A DNA stretch of 64,000 bases from Monosporascus cannonballus (taxonomy: Eukaryota; Ascomycota; Sordariomycetes; Xylariales). The notes beneath the pieces were generated by a model that had not been told where the DNA came from, did no database searches, and saw only the letters and a list, made by a program, of their open reading frames with translations. This document shows, piece after piece, positions 1 to 11,727 of the stretch (position 1 is the first letter of the stretch; every line of letters begins with the position of its first letter). Location of the stretch: positions 1 through 64,000 of the forward strand of contig QJNS01000350.1 of assembly GCA_004154925.1 (NCBI GenBank). The letters run 5' to 3'. The translations under genes were made by a program, and so were the position numbers.

Positions 1-91
1 ATAAAATAAAATAAAATAAAATAAAATAAAATAAAATAAAATAAAATAAAATAAAATAAAATAAAATAAAATAAAATAAAATAAAATAAAA
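1..91. repeat. AAAAT pentanucleotide microsatellite
   Basis: About 18 perfect copies of a 5-base ATAAA unit open the window, then decay into imperfect copies with C substitutions to about position 135. The tract may extend beyond the left edge of the window. No telomeric repeat is seen. Confidence 0.95.
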
Positions 92-341
92 CAAACCAAA
101 TAAAACAAACCAAACTAAACCAAAATAAAATTAAAAATAAAATTGCACTCTTCTCAACTCATAGGCCACGTAACTATGGTAGCCCAGCTACGAAAAGTAG
201 TAGAGCCGCGGATCTCTGAGAAGTCTGCTACCCATATTTCTGCCAGGGGTCAATGAAAAGGTTAGCTAACGATTCTGGCCTGGTAGACGGCATTAGCTAA
301 TGTGAGGCTTTGTCGAGTTCTAAATAGCAGATAAGCAATCT
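92..341. other. Spacer between microsatellite and retrotransposon
   Basis: After the degenerate microsatellite tail, about 200 bases of ordinary composition lie before the first LTR. No reading frame or RNA gene is recognisable. This short stretch has not been made AT-rich, so it appears to lie outside the RIP-mutated tract. Confidence 0.5.
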
Positions 342-790
342 TGTTAACATGCTAGATGTGACCGCTAGGCTAATTAACCAACTATTAAACCTAAGTCGAC
401 GGGTTTATATTAGCAGGAGTATCGTGGAAATCTGAGCAATAAGGATAACTTAGTTACGTTTCGTAATACCAAGAGTATCTTAAGTAACGAAGTTATAAAT
501 ATTAATAAGTGTTATAAGCTAAAGTTATTTAAATTATGAAAAGTAACGAATATATATATCTTTGTAAGAACTTTTTTGAATTTCTGAATTCTTTTAAAAC
601 CTTTACTTTAGTAATTTCTTTGGCTTTTTTTATTTCTTTAAATCTTTTATAGTAATCTTTTTCTAGATCTGTAAATTTATTCGGATCTTTATTACGTAAC
701 CAGATAGGGGCGGCCTTAAATGTTTTAATTGTTCTGTTTAATAGATTCGATTAATATTTAATACGAAATTTTTTTTCAAGATTTTATTTT
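342..790 (-). repeat. Left (3') LTR of the retrotransposon
   Basis: It begins TGTTAAC and aligns with the sequence starting near 7080. Between 357-386 and 7088-7117 there are nine differences: eight are C-to-T or G-to-A in the right copy and one is a C/G transversion. Further in the direction reverses: 540-720 is the AT-rich copy and 7260-7420 the unmutated one. The left copy also has about 26 extra bases near 420-450. The inner edge is uncertain. Confidence 0.75.
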
Positions 791-3699
791 TACAGATTTT
801 TATTAATAAGTTTTTTTCGTTTTATTTAATTATATTTAGAAAAATTACTAAATACCGCAAACGTATTAACCAAAAAAAACGTACGGTCTTGGCCGTTTTT
901 ATCTTAATTTTTAATTTTGAAATTATATTTTGTGCTTAATATTTTCGTAATAAGAAAAAAAATATGTTATATTAAAAGGTTTTAGTTGTTATAACAATTG
1001 TAGTTTCCACAAACGGAGCTGTAATAACTTAGATATACCGATTACTTTTTTGCGTAATATTACGCGAAAAAAACGAACGTTTAAAATATAAAAAAGATTT
1101 TAACCGAAAAACGCTTATTCCGTTTTTAATAAAAGCTAAATCAATTTATTTTTCGTTTTTAGCAGTTACGGCGATAATAGGAGTGGTTACGCTAAAAGGG
1201 CGTAAAAATGACGTAATAAAGGCGTTAATCCTTGAACGAGAAAAAAAGCTGGAAAAACAAGAATAATAGTAGTTAAAGGCCGTCGTCGTAACTGCTACGT
1301 TAGCATAGGCCGCAACCGACTGGCTCGACCTTTTAATTACTAATTGGTCAACTGTTAACTGGAGTGCTTCCGTCGTCGCTAATAAAAGTTTCTTAATAAA
1401 CGCTGAGCATTTATAAGATTTTTGGCTGATTTTTAGATATTTTCGAAGTTCGAATACTTTTTCCATTTAATTAGGTATTAGGTAAGTCCATTTTTTTCGT
1501 ATATCCAGTATTTTTTTTTACTTTATATATTTATTTACCTTATATCTTTATGTCGTTTTGTGCTATATATACTCCTATGGTTTTTGCTGTTAATTTAAAA
1601 AAGAAAATATAGAAAATTGAGCAAAGTTTAACGTTTGATAAAAGTTCTAATTGATAGTCATTTTCTAAATTTTTTATTGATTTTATATAGATCGATATAT
1701 TTAAAGTTTAGTTTTTTGATAAATTAGTTTATTTAAATATTTTTAAAATAAAATATATTAGTTTATTTTTTTCGAAAGTTAGTTTTTTTAACCGTTTTTA
1801 ATTATTGTGATGATATGCACAGCTAGTTCTTATAAGGTGGATTAGAGTGTTTAAACTCCAATTAGGGTTAGGAATTGCTGACCTTTTGATATTGTAGCTA
1901 GCGTCGCATCCTTGCTTATCTCACAATTATAATATTTGTTTATTTTGTTACGCACGAATTTCAACCTTATTTTTATCTTTTAATATAATTGTTCAAGTTA
2001 TTTCAACGTAAACATTATTTTAAAGTTAATAAATTTATCTTACGTATTGTTTAAAATAAACGTTTAATATAAAATCAAAATTGGCGTTTATTAGAGTTAT
2101 TTTAATGTTTTTATAATAACTGGTATTATATATTAATTAAGTCGTAAGTAATATTTTAACTCAAGTATTTTATTCGTAATTAATACAATATCGTAAATAG
2201 ATTTTTAGTATTTAATTTAATGGTTTCGTTTATTTATTTGTTTAAAATATAAATATATTAAATAGGTTATAATTTAAATCGATTTACTTTATAAGACTTT
2301 GTTAAAATTTTAAAATTAGCGTAATTCCTTTATTAAAAATTATTTTATATAATAATGCGTATATATTAAAAAAATTTTAAAAAAAATTTTGTTTAGTTAA
2401 CGTTAATATTTTCTTAATAAGATAAAAACTAAAAAAAATTTCGTAAATCTGTTTACAATTATAAAGATGTTATTATAATATACTTTTATTGTTGAATTTT
2501 CGAATAAAAAAGATATAATCATAAAATTTATAGTAATTAAATCTTATAGGTGCTTTGAAAGTAATAATAGTTGTAATTTTTTATAAAGTTTATATCGTCG
2601 TACCTTTGTTTTGTTATATAGGTCGTATTATTTTCGAATTTTTAAACTATTATTTTTATTTTTAGAAAATAATATGTACGTTAAAGCCGTTTTAAGATTT
2701 TATAGATTTCTGAATCTCTATATAGCTAATATATATATTTTTACACTAGATATTTTAAGGATTTTTATACAATTTATATTTTATTTATTTTTTTGGTTTT
2801 TTATAAAATCGTCGTTATACTGCTAGATTTTTTGATATATATATCAAAAGATATTACCCGAATTGTTGCAATCTATTATGTGCGTAAATATTTTTATAAT
2901 GATATTAAAAATTATTTAGCTAACCTTAATTAATTTCTTTTCGAAGTTTGGTCGCCTGTTTAGGATATCGGCTTTACCGTTTTCTAAGCTCTTTTTATAA
3001 ATAATAGCGAAGTTAAAATTTACTAATTTTTAGGGCGTATTTTAATTATCGTTTTATAAAATTTTTAATAGTAATAAAACGGGTAAATTTTTAATAATTC
3101 GTATAAACTTTAATCTAATAAAGGCTTTTATTAAGAAAATATCTAAATTTCTTAAAGGCTATAATGATAACGATAAATTCTTTATCTGAAATATTGTAAT
3201 TAAATGCGACCTTTTTTATCTTATATAAAATAAATTTAATAAGATGCAATTTACTTTATTTATTTTGTTATTCGATTACTACGCCTAATATATAATTCGA
3301 AATATTGGTTTTTAGTTTAACGAAACGAATTAAATCATATATAATGAATATTAGTTCGTTAATAATTAAATATTTAATTTTTTAAAATATCTCTTTTATC
3401 TTAGATATTTATTTAAACTTTTATCTTTATAAAATTAATTAAGAATATAAATATTTTATCAAAATTTCAAATAACTTTTTTATACTAATTAGCGAATTCA
3501 AGAAATGCTTGTACTTTTTAACCGTAATTAACGTTTGTTTTTTTCTAATTGCTGCGATTTTTTAAAGTTTATTTTATTATGTCCTAAAGTAATAATATAT
3601 TTTAAATATTTTTGGAATATAAAATTAATTCTTTTCTGTATTAATTAACAGCCATACATTTTATAAAATTTGAAAATCTTTATAAACGTATACTATATA

Positions 3700-3950
3700 T
3701 ATATTTTTTTTGTTTTGAAAAAAATAAAAATATCGTCAAAATAGCACAGGTTAAAAATAGCGAAATATTTTCGTAATATATAATTTATCATTTGCTGAAA
3801 AGTTATTAATGCGTTCGTAAATCCTATTAATATAACTAAGTACTTAAACAGTGTATATTTTATTTTAAAATCAATTTTTATTCGTATTTTTTTACTTTTA
3901 ATAAAATTATATTTATTTTTAAAGTCGGATATTATAAAGTACTTAGTTTT
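3700..3950 (-). pseudogene. Fossil reverse transcriptase of the Ty3/gypsy element
   Basis: One minus-strand frame still shows the backbone of a Ty3/gypsy reverse transcriptase: a FTNA stretch (family GLTNAPATFQ region), then FQQMIN, then YFDD at 3732-3743 in place of the catalytic YLDD, followed by IFIFFK. Many codons are changed in the direction expected from C-to-T mutation. The short surviving frame has no start and stops crowd around it, so this is a relic. Orientation and motif order agree with gag lying to the right. Confidence 0.85.
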
Positions 3951-5544
3951 ATAAAATTGGTTTTTTATTTTTATAATTAAAGATACTACCCTTCGATTTT
4001 AAACAATAATATTATTTAGTTATCTATAATTAAGTATAAATTGTAACTTTTTGTTTTTCTAAGATACGAAAAATATAAGATATTCTACTAGTAATTTCGA
4101 AAATCGAAGCTATCTTTTTTATAACCGATTTTTCAAATATTTTTTTTAAAAACGCGTATCTCGTTTTCGCTAAAGTTGTAAATAAGGTGAAACTTAATCG
4201 ATAATCTTTTTTTAACAATTAGTTTTTAATTTTACTGGTTATATTCTAATAAATTCGTATTATATTTCTTTTTAAAATACTATTCGTATCTATAATTTAA
4301 TGATAATATATTGATTAAATCTTTTGATTTTTAAAGTTACTATTTTAAATCGTTATTTAATTACCTTAATTTTCTTTTAATAATAGCAATAATACATTGT
4401 ATTTTTCTTTAATATATATATTTTTATATTTTATTTCTTTAAATAGTAAGATATTTATCGCATTTTTATATTTATATTCGTCGCTATCTTCGATCGAATA
4501 TTAAAATCTTTATTCTTTTTACCTACTACCGAAATATAAAAAGAACTTTACTTAGCTAGTCTTTTTATTAATTAAAACCTTATATTAGTATAACCATAAT
4601 TTTCTAAAATCATATCGTAATTCCTAAATAAACGATATCGAAATCAACTATTAAATCTCGTTCTTAAATAAAAATCTTAAAGTAATCAATTTCGCGTAAA
4701 ATTATTTCTTTATCGTAAGCAAATCCCTAACTTTCAGCATTCGTCGATATATAAGATTTCAATTTGTATCTTTATAATACTTTAAGCTTATTAACCATAT
4801 CCGATATAATATAATTTCCGCCTAGAATTTCGCAATCTACTTTTACTGTATACTAATATATTTTAATTCGTATATCTAAAGTAATAAAGTTATTAACAGT
4901 TTTTATTATCATATATAAAACTCTTTTTAAAAGTTTTTCCCAACTTTTCAGAATTTCGTTATTTTATAGTTTTTTATAAATAATCTTCGTCTTTTATTTT
5001 CTTTTCGAATTTATCGAACCTTATTTATATTTCTTTATATAACGCGTTAAATTGCTATATTTATCGTAATTACTAGCATGTTATTTTTTCAAACTATATT
5101 AATTATTTTTAATTTTGTTATAATTCTTTTCTCTTTAAGTAAATTATTTTTTCGTATAATATACAACATCCTATTAGGTTTTCAAGGATTCGTTATTTTC
5201 TTAATAAAATCTCTAAATACATTATCGAAATTTTCTTTTAAACCTCTTTTTTTGTTAAAGTTTATAGTAAATATCAACTAAAAATAAATATTTATAATAG
5301 CTCTTTAATAATACTTTTTATCGTATAATAAATTAACTGTTTTTTCGTTTAATAATTATATTATTTATAATAATATAAAGGTTTTTCTACGGACGCTATT
5401 TTCTTTTAGTGTAACTTTTTAATAGGACTAATTAATAAATATTATTTTTAGAAATTATAAATTAAAAATATCGATATTATTAATTATTGTTTTTATTTTT
5501 TTATTCAGTTTAAAAATTTCGAATCTTTTATAATATATAGCCTT

Positions 5545-5590
5545 AATCTTTTTATAAATATACCGTTTTTATCTTTTATAATTAAGGCAC
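5545..5590 (-). pseudogene. Fossil gag zinc knuckle
   Basis: Read on the minus strand, the sequence starts with Cys-Leu-Asn and has the spacing of a retroviral-type CCHC zinc knuckle with the later Cys, Gly and His positions converted to AT-rich codons. It lies between gag and reverse transcriptase, where the nucleocapsid of a Ty3/gypsy element belongs. The stretch is short and badly mutated, so this is a suggestion supported mainly by position. Confidence 0.4.
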
Positions 5591-5632
5591 TCTTGTTGTC
5601 GACAATATATAGCGTATTGAAGTGGGGCGGGG

Positions 5633-5841
5633 TGTTACACCCGTGATCAGGCTCGGCTGATCGGAAAGCCCGAGTTTCGCATGTATATTAAGAAGTTCTT
5701 TTTCGCTATAGGTTCAACCCTCAGGCATCAACCACCACCACTCAGCATGTTTTCTGCCACTTCAGTCATCGAGGTTCAACACCAGCAATACAATCAGATT
5801 GAGTTCTTCGTTTTTCGACAATCCCATTCCGTACCGTGACA
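5633..5841 (+). mobile_element. Nested LTR of a second, younger retrotransposon
   Basis: A segment running from TGTTACACCC to GTGACA has the TG...CA ends and the roughly 210-bp length of many fungal Ty3/gypsy LTRs. It contains a TATA-like TGTATATTAAG. A purine tract, AGTGGGGCGGGG, lies immediately upstream at 5621-5632, as expected next to the 3' LTR of a plus-strand element. A TGG follows 5 bases downstream at 5847. Its composition is normal while both flanks are extremely AT-rich, so it probably arrived after the host element was mutated, or was too short to be recognised. No target duplication is evident. It may be a truncated element end rather than a solo LTR. Confidence 0.6.
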
Positions 5842-6429
5842 TAAAATGGTTATCCGCACTGATCAAGACCAATTCTCCCAACCCCAATTCAGTATATTCG
5901 GCTGTATCGATTAAAAGTTTTAAAATACACGCTTTTCATTTATTTCTAATGTTTTTTCAGCCATTTTTAAAAATATCTTGTTATTTTTTGGACGTTTTCT
6001 GTGCCAGTGCTTTAACTTTTTATATTTTTTATTGAATTCCTTATCGAAATAGCTCGTTTTCGTCTTAGGCTAGAATTATGTCAATAACCTTATTGTTATT
6101 TTTTTGGTTTATTTCTAGATTATCCCTTTAATATAAATATCCAATTATTCCATTGTGATTTCTTAGGTACTCGATATTTAAAAGTCTTATATCTTATTTT
6201 GCTATAATCAAAATACTGGATTTGGTTCCAATCCTTTCTCTGAACCGTACCTAGGTCTATATGTCCTAGTACTATGCCGTACGAGATAAATAATACGTCG
6301 CACTTTTTTTCTAATTAGTTGATTAGCCTTCGTATCTTAAAATATATTATCTTTTTTCCTTTATACGTCGTTTATAAAGCTTATTATTAATCCTAACAAC
6401 TTTCGTAATATACCGATTTAAACTTTTAC

Positions 6430-6760
6430 GGTTTCAAATTTGATAACCTTATTTTTTATATTATCCTTTAGTTCTTTATAAAATATATCGATTAAATTAT
6501 TACCTTTGTTATTGGTCCACTTTGTTTTGACTACAAGGTTTTTAAAATTAATAACGTACTTCGAAATAAATTCTTTTTATTATAATAGCAAAAATTTATT
6601 ATGTTAGCGTTCGTTTTTCGTTTAAATTCTTAAAATTAAACTTTAACTTTTTCTTAAAGTTTATATAATTAAAATTTTTAATAATCTTTTTTAGTCGGCT
6701 TTAACGTTCTTTAAAAAATCTCTTATTACCGGCTTAAACTAATCTAAAACATCTTTTATA
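6430..6760 (-). pseudogene. Fossil gag of the retrotransposon
   Basis: A minus-strand frame with several in-frame stops retains the retrotransposon gag pattern: a D-x-F-K-P-V-I-R-D-F-L segment near 6722-6754, a K-Y-V-x-x-F-K-x-L segment, then a W-T-N-x-K-G-N-x-L-I-D-I-F-Y-K-x-L-K segment near 6450-6520. These are typical of the Ty3/gypsy gag capsid region. The stop codons are of the TAA/TAG kind created from CAA, CAG and TGG by C-to-T or G-to-A change. It lies at the 5' end of the minus-strand element. Confidence 0.75.
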
Positions 6761-7079
6761 AGAAAAATTGCTATAATAAAAATTCTGTTTACGAGTTCGT
6801 CTAAATCTTAAAAACAGAAATATGCTCGTATTTAAATAAGGAAATTTTGAACGCTTTCTTTTTCATCGTAAAGTTAAGGCTTTTTAACCTTATGTTTTAG
6901 TATAATAATTCGAATTAAGGTAGCTACTATCTAGCCTATCAGCCGCTGGACTTATTTCTTAAGCTTCTAGATCCTATATCGCAATTAAGCTCCAGCTGAA
7001 AAAATAGTTTCTTATTACTAGTCGACATAATAATTAAAAAGGTATTACTTAAAGTTTAACGATATTATTAAACAAAATC

Positions 7080-7497
7080 TTATAACGTATAACGGTTAAA
7101 TTAATTAACTAATTATTAAACCTAAGTCGACGAGTTTTTATTAATAAAAATAACTTAATTACGTTTCGTAATATTAAAAGTATTTTAAGTAATAAAATTA
7201 TAAATATTAATAAATATTACAAATTAAAATTATCTAAACTATAGAAGGTAACGAACGTATATATCTTTGTAAGGATCCTTCCTAATCTCTGGATCCTCTT
7301 AGAACTCTTATTTTAGTGATTCCTCTGGCTCTCTTTATCCCCTTGAATCCCTTATGGTAACCTTCTCCTGGATCCGTAGATCCACTCGGATCCTTATTAC
7401 GTGACCAGGTGGGGGTGGCCTCAAGTGTTCTGACCGTCCCACTTGGCAGACCCGGTTGGTTCTTAACACCAGAGTGAACCCGTCCTTACGTTTTCCT
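7080..7497 (-). repeat. Right (5') LTR of the retrotransposon
   Basis: It aligns with the left LTR from about 7080. The first part, to about 7260, is AT-rich and RIP-mutated; from 7260 onward it has normal composition with several GGATCC motifs. Similarity to the left copy can be followed to about 7490 and perhaps past the palindrome at 7501-7550, so the outer edge may lie near 7600. Confidence 0.7.
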
Positions 7498-7500
7498 AGA

Positions 7501-7550
7501 GTTTGCAATGGGTACCCATTTGGGTACCCATTTGGGTACCCATTGCAAAC
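7501..7550. repeat. 50-bp palindrome with three GGGTACCC cores
   Basis: The arm at 7501-7517 is the exact reverse complement of 7534-7550 (17 bases). Three copies of the palindromic octamer GGGTACCC, spaced by ATTT, fill the whole. The 10-base word TACGTTTTCC occurs just outside on both sides (7487-7496 and 7553-7562), like a target duplication. It looks like a small fold-back insertion in the outer part of the LTR. No matching palindrome is visible in the left LTR, although that copy is heavily mutated. Confidence 0.75.
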
Positions 7551-7562
7551 CCTACGTTTTCC

Positions 7563-8806
7563 ATGGCTTTGGATTCCCATGTGCCCCTTGGTCATTTCTG
7601 GTCCCCGCTCGTAACATCTTGGGAGAGATCCCATCAACTGCCTTCCCCTATTCTTCCATGCGCGTTACTATCCAGACAGCAAAGAGGCTTGGTGATAACG
7701 TAGACAAGCCCCAGGGAGGCATTGTAACGAAAGTGGATGATCGCTATACTCCTTCGCTCGACGTATGCAGCGCAGTAGCTGTTACGTCTACCTAGCATAA
7801 CGATAGGCGACATATGCTTAATCCCCTCATGACAACATATCCGGCCTAAGTAAGGCACGTAAGGGGTTGAGCCCGCGCAACCGAGGTGATCAACGACTCC
7901 ATAGCCCTAGGGAGGAGCTATAGGCATACACACCTCCTTGGCGTCTTGAAATAGAAACTGTCTCCTGACGCCCAGCACATATTGAAAATGTATCCATCAA
8001 CGAGTCCGTCCCAATGTCCGCCTGTACCTAAGTTATATGACCGAAACTGGTCCAGGGCGCATCGTGATCTATGGCTTGCCAAGCTAGGATACAATTTCCG
8101 GTTGAACGGGAGACAAGGGTTAACTGGATGGAGCGATCGCGGTGGCTACGTTCGAAACCGGGCATAGGGGCAGCAGACGCGGTTATATGGGAGAATCGTT
8201 AGTCATCCGACATCCACGGCAACGAACGCATTGGATCCCTCGGAGAGACCAATGCTTCGTCGGGACGCATCGTTCGGGTACTAGACCAGATAAACGTAAA
8301 TCAAGTATTGCTTCTCCCTTGCAGACGACATACAGATGCGGCTGAATAGACACTATAGGAACCGCCGCACAAGACGCGACGAGAATTGCCGTACCCTGAA
8401 AACATATGAATAGCGGTTGACGATATCGATATCTGCCGGCATAGAAAAGAGCTTTTACCAGTAGAATGCCGCAGCACAGCGACGTACACTACACAAGAAG
8501 GCGGCAGTCCGTCGTTTCCTGTTGACATGGAGCGGAAAAGCGAATGCTTGCATCTATATAAACACTTGAATGCAAAATCAGAGCCATCTCGTAACGTCTG
8601 CACGCTGCTCGAAACGAGCTGCCGTTTATAGGCAATTTATCAAGTGGTATGTCCATCATCGCTACCGCATTATCGCTATATGGAGACTGATGGATCGGAA
8701 GGATAGGGGCATGCTTTATGAACATCTTTTAGGCTTTCGCGTGATGCTGGGCCATTTGCCCGATTAGAAGACGTGATGCCCTTTTCCGCGACTATTCAGG
8801 TCGTAC
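7563..8806. other. Intergenic region, no recognisable gene
   Basis: About 1.2 kb of normal composition between the retrotransposon and the end of CCT8. It holds only short, unrelated open frames that do not resemble known proteins, and no RNA gene is recognised. Part of it next to 7563 may still belong to the outer end of the LTR. Confidence 0.5.
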
Positions 8807-10618
8807 CTAGTCCTCATCCCAGTTCGGGTTGGGTCCAGGAGGTTTTGGCCCACCAGCCTGTCTCGCAACAATTATCTGATCTACAGAGAGCACGGTCCGT
8901 GCCGCTTCCGTCGCCAGCTTGATAGCCCACGACTTGGTAGCCATGAGATCAAGGATCCCTTCGCTCTTGGCGTCCAGCGTGCCAGAACCGTCGTTGCTCT
9001 GCAAAGTTATATTAGCTAGCCGTTCGCTCCCCCCAAGTGCAGGTTATATATAAGAGCTCACCTCGATGTCAACACCGGTTGTCCAGTCGTCTCTCTTATG
9101 ATGTGCGGTGTAGAGTCTGCTGAGCACTTCGGTCGCATCTAGACCGGCGCTCTCCGCTATTGTCCTCGGAACCACCTCGAAGGCCTCTCCGTACTTCCGG
9201 ATGGAGTACTGGGCGAGACCAGGGGTCTTGTCGGCCTGGGCCTGTATTCTCTCTACCAGCTGAAGCTCTGTCGCGCCGGCACCTGGTACTAATCTAGGAT
9301 CACGGGTGATAGATTTTACCACGTTGACACCATCGTCAACCGCTCGCTCGACGTCGTCTAGATGGTTCTGCGTCGCACCTCGGAGGACGAGAGTTGCCGT
9401 CCGAGTAACCTCGTCCTCCTGCCTAAAGACTGTCACACGGTCGCCACCGATCTCGAGGGTCTCGACAACGTCGACCGAGCCCATCTCGTCCGGCATAGGG
9501 GCGCCCAACCTGGCCAGAGGGGTGGCACCTACGACCCGGCAGACCCGGCGTAACTCGAATTTACTGAGGATTTTAATGACTAGAATGCCGTAGCGGTTGA
9601 GGTAGTGCATGGCGAGCTCTCCAACAGTCGAGCCAGCCACCACCACCGTCAGTCCAGCGTCGTGCAACTCCTTGATGACCGTCTCGAGTTGGTCCTCCTC
9701 GCCCTTCGTAAAGTCCATCATCTCCTTCGCGTTGTGTAGTAAGACGGTGCCCTTGGTCTCGGTCTGGCTGATGTCGATGGCGCAGGAGAACACGCCGACC
9801 TTGGCCTTGGTGGCCTTCTTGACGGAACCGTTGGGCTCCTTAGGGAATACCATACCCTTAACAACCCTGCTCTGCTCCAAGCTGCCGCCCATGATCTTAA
9901 CGACGCGGATGTTGTCGACGTTAAAGTTGGCGGGATTCTTGGGCAGGACGGCGAGCACAGCCTCGGCAACCAGATCGGCCAAGAAGTCCTCGCTGCCGTT
10001 TTGTTTGCTAGCGACGACAGTCCGGATGGCCTTGCTCAGCTCCCCTTGATCTCTGATATCCTCGACCTTGTCGACGACGAGCTCCTCAAGCACTTCGAGG
10101 GCGTAGGCTTGAGCGCGCTCGTAGCCGGTGACGATGTCGGCGGTCTTGAGGCCCATGCGCAAGAGGTCTTCGGCTTTGCGAAGCAGCTCGCCGGCAAGGA
10201 TGATGACGAGGTTGGTGGCATCACCCATCTCGGCCTCTTGCTGCTGACTCGCCATGACGAGAAGCTTGGCGGCGGGGTGGACAACGTCGAGCTCCTTCAG
10301 GATGGTAGCGGCATCCGATGTGAGTATCATCTTTTGCAGATGATTTATGACGATCTTGTTTCGGCCGTAAGGACCCAGAGAGGTCTGGACGGTGGATGCG
10401 ATGGCCCGGCAGGCATCGATGTTCCGTAGGACAGCTCCATCTTCGGAGTCGTAGCTATAAAGGGAGCACGGCTGGTTAGACCTCTACATCTTCGGCCGCA
10501 TACAGGTGGAAAGGGAGAAGAAGTTATCGGTGATGGCGGGGTTGAGATTATCAAGATACCTATTATAGCCCTGCTTGAACAGGCCAGCGTTCGGGGCGTT
10601 AGGAACGCTCAGAGACAT
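8807..10618 (-). CDS. CCT8: T-complex protein 1 subunit theta (CCT8)
   Basis: Subunit theta of the cytosolic TRiC/CCT chaperonin, which folds actin, tubulin and other proteins in an ATP cycle. Three exons: 10560-10618, 9062-10454 and 8807-8998, with introns of 105 and 63 nt. The spliced product is 547 aa, close to the family length. It starts MSLSVPNAPNAGLFKQ, then carries the group II chaperonin signatures: SLGPYGRNK near residue 50, GDATN in the ATP site (typical for theta), VPGAGATELQL in the equatorial domain, and a C-terminal KPPGPNPNWDED tail. The longest single open frame starts at an internal ATG and runs past the real splice site, so it misses both ends. The frame is intact. The gene is divergent from the HMG-box gene, with a 1.1 kb shared upstream region. 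Confidence 0.96.
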
Positions 10619-11727
10619 GACGGATGTCTGAAATACGTGGCTTGGCTATTCACTTAGACCAAGAGCTGGATATTCCCGGAATGCCTTCGTTCTTTTTGCC
10701 GTCTTGGGTGATCGATCGGGTATGCGAGGCGAATTCTGTCGGCCCAGGAAGCTCGCAGGCTGGAATCAATATCGTACCTAACCAAAAATCTACAGCATCT
10801 ACCTGCTATATGCATACCTAGTGGAAAAGGGAAAATTGTGAGAATCGACGGATGGGAGAGAAAGGCTCCGGAGTCCTCCGGAAGCAGCAGGTACCTATCA
10901 GCCCTCCGCATCCCGCAGGCGAGAACAGGTACTGCACACTCGCTGGTACATAAATACTCTATAGTTGCATAAACAAGCACTGCACAAGGTAAGTAAGTAA
11001 AGCCGTCCAAGGTGGGTCGCAGATAAGTTGCAACATCAAGCGCCCTGTAACACCTTCCGATACTATGCGCTCTATCGAATCCTTTGGTGTTTGTTTATTA
11101 ATAACCGCTAGTTGGACAAACTTCAAATAGACGATTAGTAAATAGTTCACCAAATATGTAAATATATGAATTAAAAATCCAAATCACAAGGCGTCACGAT
11201 GTTAAAGCCGTGTATTAGGGATAACGGCCGCAATTTTGCGTGTGTTGCAATTTTGCTGCCCGGGGTCCTGGCCGTCCATCGGCCACGGACTTTCCTACAA
11301 CTTTGTGGAAGTGCAAACATTGAAGGCAGCCTGGTACATGCCTCTGCACATGCCTTTAATGCTTTCGTGCCTACCTACTTACCTACCTACCTACCTAACC
11401 TACCCAACTTACCTTAGTTAGTAGGTACTCTCACCAATCTCACTCCATCTTCAAAAAGGCATTACATACCTGTGTAGTAAAAAAACAGAGCGCCTGCGAA
11501 ATTTAACATCTTCAGCCCTGCCGTCGCTACACGCATCATACAATAACAACGTTCTTACTCTCAAAACCGACTTGGCCGGACCATCAACTACAATACACCA
11601 TATATAGCTGAGGCTGGAGCCATCTGGCCATCGAACTTTGGGTATCCAAGAAACAACCACGTCCACGGGGATTGCTCTTCGTACCATCGAGGTGCTGCTA
11701 TAATCCCGCCGGGCCATTTTATTCGTG
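10619..11727. other. Divergent upstream region of CCT8 and the HMG-box gene
   Basis: About 1.1 kb between two divergently read genes, so it should hold both promoters. Apart from a CCTA repeat at 11370-11415, I see only short frames without resemblance to known proteins. No tRNA or other RNA gene is recognised. Confidence 0.5.
11370..11415. repeat. CCTA tetranucleotide repeat
   Basis: Imperfect tandem CCTA/CTTA units about 310 bases upstream of the HMG-box gene. Similar TACCTACC/GGTAGGTA clusters recur in other intergenic parts of this window (23030-23090, 48100-48120, 49690-49760, 62410-62440). Confidence 0.8.

Larger units (their letters stand above)
342..7560 (-). mobile_element. RIP-destroyed Ty3/gypsy-type LTR retrotransposon
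   Basis: Two related sequences, about 342-790 and about 7080-7497, lie in direct orientation at the ends of a strikingly AT-rich tract and are read as LTRs. Between them, on the minus strand and in the right order, are remains of gag (6430-6760), a zinc knuckle (about 5545-5590) and reverse transcriptase (3700-3950), so the 5' LTR is the right-hand one. Where the LTRs can be aligned they differ almost only by C/T and G/A transitions, the signature of repeat-induced point mutation. Integrase and RNase H should lie left of the RT but I could not read them. LTR edges are approximate, because RIP blurs the primer-binding and polypurine sites, and no target duplication was established. Confidence 0.85.

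Noticed and set aside
1146..1466. 106-aa minus-strand frame inside the AT-rich tract
   Set aside because: It lies in RIP-mutated retrotransposon DNA and matches no retroelement domain that I can read; it is probably a chance frame in a relic.
540..7260. AT-rich tract as mitochondrial DNA inserted in the nucleus
   Set aside because: Readable gag and reverse transcriptase relics plus direct LTRs and transition-only differences point to a RIP-mutated retrotransposon.
9609..10049. 146-aa plus-strand frame and neighbouring frames
   Set aside because: Antisense shadows of CCT8 exon 2, produced by biased third codon positions.
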